A stretch of 34,364 nucleotides of DNA from Sporosarcina luteola (GCF_007991495.1 NZ_BJYL01000053.1:1-34364), one strand, 5' to 3'; counted from the first letter of the stretch, positions 16,172 to 24,465 are shown. Notes: a model not told the origin generated them from the letters alone. Numbers and translations: made by a program.

Positions 16172-16847
16172 AGATAATCATTTGCTTGTCGTAGAAAAGC
16201 CTGTCAATTTGCCCGTGCAAGCAGATGAAAGCGGGGATGCTGATCTGCTTACCTTATTGAAAGAGGATTTGAAAAAACGTTATCAAAAGCCTGGAAATGT
16301 CTATTTAGGTCTTGTCCATCGGCTTGACCGTCCCGTTGGGGGCGTTTTAGTATTTGCAAAAACATCGAAGGCGGCATCCCGACTGTCGGATGTGTTGAGA
16401 AAAAGGGAAATGGAGCGCACCTATCTTGCTGTTGTGCGTGGCACATTAGATAACCATGGTATATTGGAACATCATTTATGGAAAGATACAAAAAAGAATA
16501 AAGTACACGCTGTTAAACGTGATCATCCAAATGCAAAAAAAGCGATCCTTCATTATGAAACGTTGGAAAGGAAAGACGGCTTAAGTCTATTGTCCATCCG
16601 TTTACATACGGGAAGGTCTCATCAAATACGCGTTCAATTATCCACTGTAGGTGCCCCGCTGTACGGCGATCAAAAATATGGTGAACATGTGAATAAGCCG
16701 GGGCAGCAAATTGCTCTTTGGGCACACACGCTTGAATTTCCTCATCCTACTACGAAGAAACGGATGAAGTTTGAATCGATTCCACCGTTAATGCACCCAT
16801 GGCATATTTGGGAACACAGAAATATGGAAGCTACGACGGTGCGATAA
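16149..16847 (+). CDS. RluA-family RNA pseudouridine synthase, without S4 domain
   Basis: This 232-residue enzyme converts uridine to pseudouridine in structured RNA. The catalytic motif HRLDRPVGG contains Asp60. Other conserved elements are the start ILYEDNHLLVVEKP, the ERTYLAVVRG strand and the motif GRSHQIRVQLS followed by PLYGDQKYG. There is no N-terminal S4 RNA-binding domain, so it belongs to the short class of RluA-like enzymes. A purine-rich AAGGGGG lies about nine bases before the ATG, inside the upstream small ORF. The target nucleotide in rRNA or tRNA cannot be inferred. The gene is followed by the ATP-grasp ligase after 85 bases. Confidence 0.92.
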   Translation: MIIHILYEDNHLLVVEKPVNLPVQADESGDADLLTLLKEDLKKRYQKPGNVYLGLVHRLDRPVGGVLVFAKTSKAASRLSDVLRKREMERTYLAVVRGTLDNHGILEHHLWKDTKKNKVHAVKRDHPNAKKAILHYETLERKDGLSLLSIRLHTGRSHQIRVQLSTVGAPLYGDQKYGEHVNKPGQQIALWAHTLEFPHPTTKKRMKFESIPPLMHPWHIWEHRNMEATTVR

Positions 16848-16932
16848 TTGGCGAAGCAGGCCATCGGGTTTATTGACATCGAAATTCAGGACCCCTACAC
16901 TTAGAATGAGAAAAAGTAAGTTGGAGGAAATC

Positions 16933-18150
16933 ATGACAAACCACTCGTTTATCCCGATTATTGTCGGAACCGATATCAATGCATACAATATGGCGATTTC
17001 ATTTCACGAAGCGTATGGAATCCACCCCATCCTAGTCGGGAAAGAACCATTATCTTTTACAAGTCTGAGCACGATACCTTCAGCGATCGAGTTGAATTCT
17101 AAGCTTGGGGAGAAGGAAGTATTCCCGGTGTTTTTAAAACAGGTTGCGGATAAATATAAAACTTCCGGTAAAAAACTGTTGCTCGTCGGAACGAATGATT
17201 TATATGTCCGCCTCATCATCGAGAACCGTGAGGCCTTGTCAAAAGACTTTGTGTTCAATTATATCGACGAACCATTAATGAATAATCTTTTAGTGAAGAA
17301 AAACTTCTATCAGCTATGCAATGAGCATGGAATCGACACACCAGCGACCTATTTTTACTCATGTGAAAAGGACGACCGCTTCACGGAAGAGGTCATGTTC
17401 CCGGTCATCATTAAGCCAAGCAACGGTGTCCAGTATTACAAACATCCATTTGCAGGAATGCAAAAAGTATATAAAGTCGATTCATATGAAGAAATCCAAC
17501 AAGTTATCAACACGATTAAGCAAAGTGGATATAAGGATGATTTGATCATCCAAGATTTCATTCCAGGTGACGATACATATATGTGGGATTCCGTTTTTTA
17601 CATTAACAGCAAAGGCAATACAGAGCTGATCACTTTCGGACAGGTCGTCCTGCAAGAACATACTTTGACGGCAATCGGCAACTACACAGCAGTCATCACG
17701 AGATATAATGAAGAGATGATGTTGAAGCTGAAGGGGTTCCTAGAAGCGGTCAATTATGTCGGCTACGCGAACTTTGACTTGAAATACGATCACCGCGACG
17801 GTAAGTTCAAAGTGTTTGAAGTAAATATCCGCCAAGGAAGGTCAAGTTATTACATCACTTCCTGCGGCCATAATATGGCGAAGAATTTTGTAGATGATCT
17901 CATTTATAATGTCGAAAAGCCGTTAACCTTATTGGATGAGAAATTTCTTTTTACAGTCGTCCCGAAAATGGTCTTAACGAAATTTGTCGACAATGAAAAA
18001 ATCCGTAAAGAGATTAAAAAGTTGCTAGTCGCTGGGAAATACGCAAATCCATTGTTTTATAAAAGGGATAAAAGCTTCAAGAGAAAACTTTATCTCTTCC
18101 TTAGACAAATCAATTATTACCGTAAATATAAAAACAATCGTTGGTCATGA
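16933..18150 (+). CDS. ATP-grasp ligase of the D-aspartate ligase (Asl) family
   Basis: This 405-residue ATP-grasp enzyme closely resembles the Enterococcus faecium D-aspartate ligase, as far as I recall that sequence. Shared stretches are the N-terminal FIPII-G-D-N-Y-MA-SFHEAYG, QDFIPGDD, IGNY, then G-ANFD-KYD-RDG and FE-N-RQGRSS with the metal and phosphate-binding acidic residues. The family uses ATP to attach the beta-carboxyl of D-Asp to the lysine amino group of the peptidoglycan precursor, making the cross-bridge. In Planococcaceae the bridge residue can be D-Asp or D-Glu, so the exact substrate is open. ATG 16933 has GGAGG five bases ahead; an in-frame reading from 16873 has no such site. 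It is soluble with a basic C-terminus that may contact the membrane. Confidence 0.82.
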   Translation: MTNHSFIPIIVGTDINAYNMAISFHEAYGIHPILVGKEPLSFTSLSTIPSAIELNSKLGEKEVFPVFLKQVADKYKTSGKKLLLVGTNDLYVRLIIENREALSKDFVFNYIDEPLMNNLLVKKNFYQLCNEHGIDTPATYFYSCEKDDRFTEEVMFPVIIKPSNGVQYYKHPFAGMQKVYKVDSYEEIQQVINTIKQSGYKDDLIIQDFIPGDDTYMWDSVFYINSKGNTELITFGQVVLQEHTLTAIGNYTAVITRYNEEMMLKLKGFLEAVNYVGYANFDLKYDHRDGKFKVFEVNIRQGRSSYYITSCGHNMAKNFVDDLIYNVEKPLTLLDEKFLFTVVPKMVLTKFVDNEKIRKEIKKLLVAGKYANPLFYKRDKSFKRKLYLFLRQINYYRKYKNNRWS

Positions 18151-18157
18151 ATAAATT

Positions 18158-18186
18158 CAACTGCATTTTGCAGTTGGATTTTTTTT
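18158..18186 (+). terminator. Terminator of the ATP-grasp ligase gene
   Basis: CAACTGCA (18158-18165) pairs with TGCAGTTG (18169-18176), then GA and eight T. It lies seven bases after the stop codon. Confidence 0.85.
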
Positions 18187-18251
18187 ACAAAGTTTAGGGT
18201 TTTCTTGAAGGTGGAATAGATAAGTGAATAGCTTTGGGAGGAATTCACATC

Positions 18252-18404
18252 ATGAGGAAACAGAATAGCCAACAATTAGATATGAAAAGAAATAAAATCA
18301 TAGAAAGACTTGTGAATGAAGGTATTTTCAAAATCAATGGCAAACAATTATACGAACTTTCTTTTTATGAATTGATGAAACAGTATACAATGAAAATAGA
18401 GTGA
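18252..18404 (+). CDS. Small basic protein, FbpA-like (Fur-regulated basic protein family)
   Basis: This 50-residue ORF has GGGAGG nine bases before its ATG. The pattern KRNKIIERLVNEGIFKINGK followed by QLYELSFYELMKQY matches the FbpA domain of Bacillus: KR-x-x-(I/L)IE-L, then G-(I/F)-K-(I/K)-N-x-K/R-QLYELT-x-x-L-x-x-(E/Q)Y. In B. subtilis the FbpA-C proteins act with the small RNA FsrA in iron-sparing control. I see no convincing Fur box upstream, so iron control here is only inferred from the family. The amidase gene starts 19 bases after the stop, so the two may be co-transcribed. Confidence 0.68.
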   Translation: MRKQNSQQLDMKRNKIIERLVNEGIFKINGKQLYELSFYELMKQYTMKIE

Positions 18405-18423
18405 ATTGACTGGGGGTATATGG

Positions 18424-19872
18424 TTGAACGGGAAATTACAAAAATACCGTAGTGAATGGCTGGAGGAAGTAACGATCCGGCAGATGCAGCAACGAATGTC
18501 GTCAGACGAAATTAGTTCAGAAGAACTTGTGATCATGTATTTACAAATCATTTCGGAACGGAATGAGAATATCAATGCCGTTCTTGAAATCAATCCGCAA
18601 GCGCTTCAAACTGCTCGCGCACTTGATGAGGAACGCCGTTGTGGAAAAATAAGATCGCTATTACACGGTATACCGATTCTGTTAAAGGATAATATGGATA
18701 CGTCGGATGGCATGCATACAAGCTGCGGTTCATTGGCGATGAAGGATTTTTACGCAAGGGAAGATGCATTTCTTGTAAAGAAATTACGTCGTGCGGGAGC
18801 TGTAATCCTCGGGAAAACGAATATGACGGAATGGGCGAATTTCATGTCAGACCGGATGAGAAATGGTTGGAGTTCACGTGGAGGACAAGTGAACAATCCA
18901 TACGGGCTTTTTGACGTTGGCGGCTCCAGTTCAGGAGCGGCTGCCGCAATCGCTGCCAACATGGCTGCTGTTTCGATTGGTACGGAAACAAGTGGATCGA
19001 TTATTAATCCATCTGCACAAAATGCACTTGTAGGGATCAAACCCACTGTTGGGTCAATTAGCAGAAGCGGAATTATTCCATTATCATTCACACAGGACAC
19101 ACCAGGCCCGATCGCAAGGACTGTGGAAGACGCCGCCATTACATTCGGGCTCATGATCGGGTATGACGACAAAGATCCGGTTACAAAAGGAGCCGAACGT
19201 TTTGCCGGAATTGACTGGTTGTCTTTGTTGAATAAAAACGCGCTTGCAGGCAAAAGAATCGGTGTTTCCCGTTCGATTTTTGAACGGGAAATTTCGACCG
19301 AAAGGAAATCGCAATTCGAGGCAGCCCTTAATCATATGAAAACGCTCGGAGCTGTAATCGTCGATGACATCGATTTAGGAACGATGGAAGACGATCTAGG
19401 CTACGATGTGCTTTTATATGAATTTAAAACTGCATTGAATGAATACCTTGGGAAAACACCGATGACAAACCCGATACGGACCATTTCCGATATTATTGAA
19501 TTCAATAAAGTACATGCGGAAGAAACGCTCAAATATGGTCAAGTCATGTTGGAAAAGGTAGATCGTACAAGCGGGACATTGACGGAGCCTGCCTATATTG
19601 AAGCATTATTGCGGAACCGTCATTTAGCAGGGGAATTGGCACTTGACCGGGCTTTCGATGAACACCGCATCGATATGCTTGTATTCCCGCAAGACCATGG
19701 GTGCAGCTTCAGCGCCGCCGCAGGGTATCCGGCAATCACCGTTCCTGCATCCTTTACGGAAGAGGGAGAGCCTTTTTGCATTACGCTATGTGGCCGTGCA
19801 TTTTCTGAGCCGGAATTGATAGGATATGCCTATGCGTTTGAACAAAAGTCAAAAGCAAGAAGAAAGCCATGA
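18424..19872 (+). CDS. Amidase signature-family hydrolase
   Basis: This is a cytosolic amidase of 482 residues. The Ser-cisSer-Lys triad is visible: Lys88 in LLKDNMDT, the cis-Ser in GGSSSG (about 168-170) and nucleophile Ser192 in GTETSGSI. Unlike GatA it stands alone, with no gatB or gatC nearby, so it is a general amidase, not the tRNA amidotransferase subunit. The best start is the TTG at 18424 with GGGGG seven bases ahead; the reading from the TTG at 18406 has no site. It follows the FbpA-like gene. The amide substrate is unknown; related Bacillus enzymes are annotated only as amidases. Confidence 0.88.
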   Translation: MNGKLQKYRSEWLEEVTIRQMQQRMSSDEISSEELVIMYLQIISERNENINAVLEINPQALQTARALDEERRCGKIRSLLHGIPILLKDNMDTSDGMHTSCGSLAMKDFYAREDAFLVKKLRRAGAVILGKTNMTEWANFMSDRMRNGWSSRGGQVNNPYGLFDVGGSSSGAAAAIAANMAAVSIGTETSGSIINPSAQNALVGIKPTVGSISRSGIIPLSFTQDTPGPIARTVEDAAITFGLMIGYDDKDPVTKGAERFAGIDWLSLLNKNALAGKRIGVSRSIFEREISTERKSQFEAALNHMKTLGAVIVDDIDLGTMEDDLGYDVLLYEFKTALNEYLGKTPMTNPIRTISDIIEFNKVHAEETLKYGQVMLEKVDRTSGTLTEPAYIEALLRNRHLAGELALDRAFDEHRIDMLVFPQDHGCSFSAAAGYPAITVPASFTEEGEPFCITLCGRAFSEPELIGYAYAFEQKSKARRKP

Positions 19873-19939
19873 TACTTAAAATAAGTTGAAATGAAATGGA
19901 ATTCGGTCCATTATGAGATAAGGAATAAGGAAAGCGGGG

Positions 19940-21112
19940 ATGAGAATGTCCTTCTTGGAAAAAATGGACGATGTGTTTAAAGAAAAATGGAAATTTGAAC
20001 AGGAAACACCAATACAGTCAAAAATGATTCCTGAATTGCTAAACGGCAAAGACGTTGTAGCTGAATCACCGACAGGTACTGGAAAGACATTGGCTTATGT
20101 ATTGCCGATTCTGCAACAAGTCGACGGGAATAAAATGCAGACGCAAGCGTTGATTATGGCGCCTTCTCAAGAACTATCCATGCAGATTGTAAATGTCATT
20201 CGTGAATGGGTGGAAGGTACAAGCATTACGGTTACCCAATTAATTGGCGGAGCGAATATGCAGAGGCAAATCGAACGACTAAAGAAAAAGCCGACAATCG
20301 TCGTTGGGACACCGGGACGCTTAGTTGAACTAGTTAAAGCGAAACGGTTGAAAATGAGCGATATACGGCATATCGTCTTGGACGAAGGCGATCAGCTCCT
20401 GTCACGCGAATACCGGGTCATCGTTAAAAACTTGATCGAAGCTGCTAATACAGACCGCCAAGTAACTGTCGTATCGGCGACAATTACGGATGAGATTGAA
20501 ATCGTCGCAAAAAAACTGATGAACGACCCTATCCGTTTACAAGTCTCTGTCGATGATATGCCAATGTCAGGCAAGGTGGTACATTCCTACGTTAAAACGG
20601 AAGCCCGTAATAAAACAGACTTGCTACGCGGCCTATCCCATCTGCCGAATATTAGGGCGCTTGCTTTCATGAACAATGTTGACCAGCTTCGCATGAAGGA
20701 ATTGAAGCTGCAATATAACGAAGCGCCGATTGCCGTCCTTTATTCATCAATGAAGAAATTCGAACGGCAAGAAACATTGGAGAGCTTTCGAAAAGGAGAT
20801 ATCCGCATTTTAATTGCAACAGATCTTGCGGCTCGAGGATTAGATATCCAAGGGTTGAGTCATGTCATCCATGTTGATGTCCCACATACGATCGAACAGT
20901 ATTTGCACCGTTCAGGACGCACTGGACGTGCGGGTGAGGATGGGGAAGTACTGACACTGCTTTCCTATCCAGAAGAGCGGACATACCGAAAACTCGCGAA
21001 GGATTTCAAGCCTGTTCAAAAGGTATGGTACAAAGGCCAACTGACCGAAGGTAATTCCAAAACGGTCGGCACTCAAAATGTGACGAAAAAACCGAAACCA
21101 AAGAAAAAATGA
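19940..21112 (+). CDS. DEAD-box type ATP-dependent RNA helicase (YfmL/CshC-like), DEGD variant
   Basis: This two-domain RNA helicase has 390 residues. Motifs in order are Q-motif ETPIQSKMIP (22-31), motif I SPTGTGKT (43-50), Ia APSQELS, TPGR (124-127), motif II DEGD (148-151), SAT (179-181), motif V ATDLAARGLDIQG and motif VI HRSGRTGRAG. Motif II reads Asp-Glu-Gly-Asp instead of Asp-Glu-Ala-Asp. The acidic residues for Mg-ATP are intact, so activity is expected. Size and short basic tail (KKPKPKKK) suit the small YfmL/CshC-like group involved in ribosome assembly in Bacillus. Start ATG 19940 or 19946; a GCGGGG site fits the second slightly better. Confidence 0.9.
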   Translation: MRMSFLEKMDDVFKEKWKFEQETPIQSKMIPELLNGKDVVAESPTGTGKTLAYVLPILQQVDGNKMQTQALIMAPSQELSMQIVNVIREWVEGTSITVTQLIGGANMQRQIERLKKKPTIVVGTPGRLVELVKAKRLKMSDIRHIVLDEGDQLLSREYRVIVKNLIEAANTDRQVTVVSATITDEIEIVAKKLMNDPIRLQVSVDDMPMSGKVVHSYVKTEARNKTDLLRGLSHLPNIRALAFMNNVDQLRMKELKLQYNEAPIAVLYSSMKKFERQETLESFRKGDIRILIATDLAARGLDIQGLSHVIHVDVPHTIEQYLHRSGRTGRAGEDGEVLTLLSYPEERTYRKLAKDFKPVQKVWYKGQLTEGNSKTVGTQNVTKKPKPKKK

Positions 21113-21158
21113 AAAAGCAATGGCGCCCGTTTGTCTAATGGGGTGCCATTGCTTTTTT
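21112..21158 (+). terminator. Terminator of the helicase gene
   Basis: AAAAAGCAATGGC (21112-21124) pairs with GCCATTGCTTTTT (21145-21157), and the inner GCCC/GGGG part adds to the stem. A T-rich exit follows. Confidence 0.88.
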
Positions 21159-21173
21159 ATGTTTTTGTTTTCA

Positions 21174-21216
21174 TCTAGCTCCGCGCGCCAGAGGCGACAG
21201 GCGCCCTATGCTTTTG
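21174..21216 (+). repeat. TCTAGCT-type dispersed repeat, copy A
   Basis: The element begins TCTAGCTCCG, holds a GC-rich core with GGCGACAGGCGCC and ends CCTATGCTTTTG. It sits just after the helicase terminator and just before the stop of the convergent map gene. It resembles copies at 26961-27040 and 31029-31063. Confidence 0.7.
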
Positions 21217-21217
21217 T

Positions 21218-21967
<750 letters not shown>

Positions 21968-22059
21968 TTACAGGTCCCTTCTTCGAAACGTACTTTTCCA
22001 TCTGATTATATCATAACTATTCTATCCTAGAAGCGTGTGTGCTTATGAATGGAAAATGC

Positions 22060-22401
22060 TCACTTTAACACTTTTACGCCCTGATATACATTCCAAATGA
22101 CGACGAATAAAAATAGAAGTCCATAGATGAGCATGAACAGAAAAGGAGCCAATCCCCAAAAGTCGAATTGTCCAGTGAGCATCGTATGGATTCTTGATTC
22201 GTACGAAACAATCGAAAATGAAAATAGGATAAAACCGGCGATTAGCAATACGACAGGTGCAAGATGTGAAATTAGCGAACGTTTCGCATGCCCCTTCACC
22301 TCATGATCATCCGTTACAAAATAGACGATGCCAGGTAAAAGAAGAGGAGAAAAGAATATGCTGAAGTAGCATAGTGCGGATAGAATTTTATTATTAGACA
22401 T
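22060..22401 (-). CDS. DUF4870 family small membrane protein
   Basis: This 113-residue protein has three hydrophobic segments (about 6-28, 45-65, 80-110) and the family pattern LCYFSIFFSPLLLPGIVYFV, then HEVKGHAKRSLISH. It matches DUF4870 (Tic20-like) membrane proteins common in Bacillales. No function is known. The ATG at 22401 has AGGAGG seven bases ahead; a TTG at 22407 lies too close to that site. It ends about 95 bases before map on the same strand, with no clear terminator between, so read-through into map is possible. Confidence 0.8.
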   Translation of the reverse strand: MSNNKILSALCYFSIFFSPLLLPGIVYFVTDDHEVKGHAKRSLISHLAPVVLLIAGFILFSFSIVSYESRIHTMLTGQFDFWGLAPFLFMLIYGLLFLFVVIWNVYQGVKVLK

Positions 22402-22463
22402 CGGCAAACCTCCTATAGTTCTAGATTTTGTTATACAACTCTATTGGGTTCTAGGGCACACTT

Positions 22464-22674
22464 TGTTGATTGGAGCGGAAGGCGGCGACTCCTGCGAAAG
22501 CCGTTACGAAGAACGGCTTTTGCGAGCACAAGCGCAGCGTTGCGAGCAGGTATTGTTAGGCGGATGCCTTAATTTCTGCAAAAGGCGCAGAAATACGGCA
22601 AATCGAACTCTTCGTGGTTCGATTGGCTGAAGTCATGCCCGCGGAAAGCGTCCGCCTGGAGCGGAAATCAACAG
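22464..22674. repeat. GGAGCGGAA-bounded intergenic element with three internal hairpins
   Basis: The ends are TGTTGATT and AATCAACA (inverted), and each carries a direct copy of GGAGCGGAA (22472-22480 and 22658-22666), with GGCGGCGACTCCTGCG at left and CCCGCGGAAAGCGTCCGCC at right. These are the conserved ends of a repeat I know from many Bacillus and Planococcaceae genomes. Inside are three perfect hairpins: 22497-22505 with 22512-22520, 22572-22579 with 22587-22594, and 22601-22608 with 22617-22624. No ORF is present. It lies between the divergent DUF4870 gene and the thiamine leader. Confidence 0.75.
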
Positions 22675-22709
22675 TATTATCCATATTCTGAAAAGCTTAT
22701 AGAATCATC

Positions 22710-22738
22710 TTGCTATTATGTACTTTACAGTATACAAT
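22710..22738 (+). promoter_or_regulatory. Probable promoter of the thiT leader
   Basis: TTGCTA (22710-22715) and TACAAT (22733-22738) are separated by 17 bases. It lies about 25 bases before the riboswitch aptamer. Confidence 0.5.
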
Positions 22739-22760
22739 ATATACGACAATTGAATTACAC

Positions 22761-22848
22761 GACCACAAGGGGTGCCTTCATTGGCTGAGATTGGACATTG
22801 TCCGGACCCTTCGAACCTGTAAGTTCATGCTTGCGTAGGGATGTGGAT
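22761..22848 (+). ncRNA. TPP (thiamine pyrophosphate) riboswitch aptamer
   Basis: The conserved core elements of the thi-box are present in order: GGGGTGCC at 22769-22776, GGCTGAGAT at 22783-22791, GGACCCTTCGAACCTG at 22804-22819 and GCGTAGGGA at 22833-22841. Helix P1 is closed by CCACA (22763-22767) with TGTGG (22842-22846). It precedes the thiamine transporter gene thiT, so high thiamine pyrophosphate should switch transport off. Confidence 0.95.
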
Positions 22849-22864
22849 GGAAACTGACATGTAT

Positions 22865-22900
22865 AACGATGTCTCGGTTCTATCCGGGATGTCGTTTTTT
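22865..22900 (+). terminator. Riboswitch-controlled terminator, with competing antiterminator
   Basis: AACGATGTCTCGG (22865-22877) pairs with CCGGGATGTCGTT (22884-22896) using three G-T wobbles, loop TTCTAT, followed by T. GGATGGAA (22845-22852), which includes the end of aptamer P1, can pair with TTCTATCC (22878-22885). That pairing would break both P1 and the terminator, so this is a transcription-termination switch. The antiterminator pairing is my inference. Confidence 0.8.
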
Positions 22901-23022
22901 GTTGTAAAGAAAAAATGGGTCTGCTTTAAACGTAACCTGGAATGCTACTATTTAAACTCCAAGTGCCTATGCAACCTTATTTTCTACCCTATCCCTCCGA
23001 CAAAAAAGAGGAGGAGTTTCAA

Positions 23023-23580
23023 ATGGATCGCAAACGTCTACAGTTTTTATTGGAAGTTGCTATTTTAGGAGCATTATCATTTGTGTTAGATAATTTGACA
23101 CTATTCAAAATGCCCCAAGGTGGATCCGTCACCTTATCTATGCTGCCGATTATCTTAATGGCATACCGCTGGGGACTTGCAGGAGGCTTACTAACCGGTT
23201 TCATTACGGGTCTTCTTCAAGCGGTGATAGGGGGCTATATCATTCATCCGGTACAAGGTTTCCTGGACTACTTTTTTGCATATACGGTTGTTGGATTTGC
23301 CGCGTCTACACATGGCTGGCTGATGAAAAGCAAGTCGGCGGGACGGAAGGGCTCAATGGCTGCCGCAATTATTACAGGGACCGTTCTAGGGGGCCTTCTT
23401 AGATATTTAGCCCACTTCATAGGTGGTATGGTCTTTTTCGCCGATGCAGCCGGAGATCAGCCGGCCTGGTTATACTCATTAGGATATAATGGTTCTTATA
23501 TGATTCCATCCATTATATTGTGCGCCGCAGCTGCGGTTGTTTTATTCACATCCAGTCCACGACTCATTCAAAGGGTATAA
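23023..23580 (+). CDS. thiT: Thiamine transporter ThiT (ECF S-component, YuaJ)
   Basis: This 185-residue membrane protein has six helices and is the thiamine-binding S-component of an energy-coupling-factor transporter. It would work with shared EcfA/EcfA'/EcfT subunits encoded elsewhere. Family features are RKRLQFLLEVAILGALSFVL at the start, the GFITGLLQAVIGG helix, then the YIIHPVQGFLDYFFAYTV thiamine-site region and the late YNGSYMIPS motif. The ATG at 23023 has GAGGAGG eight bases ahead. A longer in-frame reading from 22942 runs through the leader and has no such site. Control by the upstream TPP riboswitch independently supports the assignment. Confidence 0.95.
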   Translation: MDRKRLQFLLEVAILGALSFVLDNLTLFKMPQGGSVTLSMLPIILMAYRWGLAGGLLTGFITGLLQAVIGGYIIHPVQGFLDYFFAYTVVGFAASTHGWLMKSKSAGRKGSMAAAIITGTVLGGLLRYLAHFIGGMVFFADAAGDQPAWLYSLGYNGSYMIPSIILCAAAAVVLFTSSPRLIQRV

Positions 23581-23623
23581 AAAAGAGCAGGTGCATGTTA
23601 ACTTCATGCGCCTACTCTTTTTT
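23581..23623 (+). terminator. Bidirectional terminator between thiT and the TspO-like gene
   Basis: AAAAGAGCAGGTGCATG (23581-23597) pairs with CATGCGCCTACTCTTTT (from 23605) with two mismatches, then T. The last six codons and stop of the convergent gene (23604-23624) lie inside this hairpin. Confidence 0.88.
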
Positions 23624-24353
23624 TGTGTTCAATCCGTCTTCCGGAAAACAAGAAGATGGACGCAATGATAACGGCTGATAAGAAAATAGCCGCTGCTGAT
23701 ATAAAGAGTTCGTCCGTTCCATTCTTCACAGCAATTCCGATGAATGCCCAAACAAATACGAGATTCATTACATAATCCCGATAATGGTACATAAAATGTA
23801 AAGCGAATGCTGTGGAAATCGTTAAATAGATTACCGTCCAAAGAGGATCGCTTAATCCAATCCCTGACCAATCATGAATCATCAATGTATAACTGATATT
23901 AGAAATCGTAAAAATGACTGCCCATCCTATTAGCAAGCTGAATGGTATTCTTCCGAGCAATCGATTTTCCCGTTTCGGAAAAGAGAAATAAAAAATGAGT
24001 AATCCGAGAAGAAGTGCAACTTGGATAACAACTGTCCAATTAAACAAACCGCCATGCCAAAGAAAAATCCATGCAATATGCAATAGGCAGCATAGTATAA
24101 ATAGGACAAAGAGGCCGTTCTGAAAACGAAAACTCCTCTTTCGGCTCATTTTATTGAAGTTCCAAATCCAATTGAAAAGCAGAACGAAAATTACGCCACT
24201 AAGTAAAAACACATAATTGGCCGGGATGAATAGAACCGGCAATCTATTTGCAATCTCCCCAGTTGTGTATCCGTTTAATGAGAAAAAGTTTGCGATTACA
24301 TTCAAGATAATGACTGTGACTAAAGAAAGGGTCATCATGATAATTCTAAACAT
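23604..24353 (-). CDS. TspO/MBR-superfamily tryptophan-rich membrane protein
   Basis: This 249-residue protein has seven to eight hydrophobic segments. The N-terminal pattern (NVIANFFSLNGYTTGEIANR, then LPVLFIPANYVFLLSGVIFV) is typical of the larger TspO-like 'tryptophan-rich sensory protein' group, in which the first part carries a PxGYVFxxWGxIY-like motif. Here that motif is degraded (PANYVFLLSGVIFVLLF), missing the usual Trp. Function in bacteria is unclear; relatives bind porphyrins or affect stress signalling. GGGAGG is seven bases before the ATG. The C-terminal residues are encoded inside the shared terminator. Confidence 0.72.
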   Translation of the reverse strand: MFRIIMMTLSLVTVIILNVIANFFSLNGYTTGEIANRLPVLFIPANYVFLLSGVIFVLLFNWIWNFNKMSRKRSFRFQNGLFVLFILCCLLHIAWIFLWHGGLFNWTVVIQVALLLGLLIFYFSFPKRENRLLGRIPFSLLIGWAVIFTISNISYTLMIHDWSGIGLSDPLWTVIYLTISTAFALHFMYHYRDYVMNLVFVWAFIGIAVKNGTDELFISAAAIFLSAVIIASIFLFSGRRIEHKKRVGA

Positions 24354-24436
24354 AGTAAGTCCTCCCTTTGAACAGTATACAGAGGAAATGGGATTCGTGC
24401 GAAGGAAAGTATGAAATTTCCGTCACAAATCCATTA

Positions 24437-24465
24437 TTTCGAATTCCGAAGATTCATGTTATACT
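24437..24465 (+). promoter_or_regulatory. Probable promoter of pepF
   Basis: TATACT at 24460-24465 has a weak TTTCGA at 24437-24442, spacer 17 bases, about 50 bases before the TTG start. Confidence 0.4.

Noticed and set aside
22942..23022. Longer ThiT start at 22942
   Set aside because: Extends into the riboswitch leader, adds unrelated residues and lacks a ribosome binding site; the ATG at 23023 has GAGGAGG.
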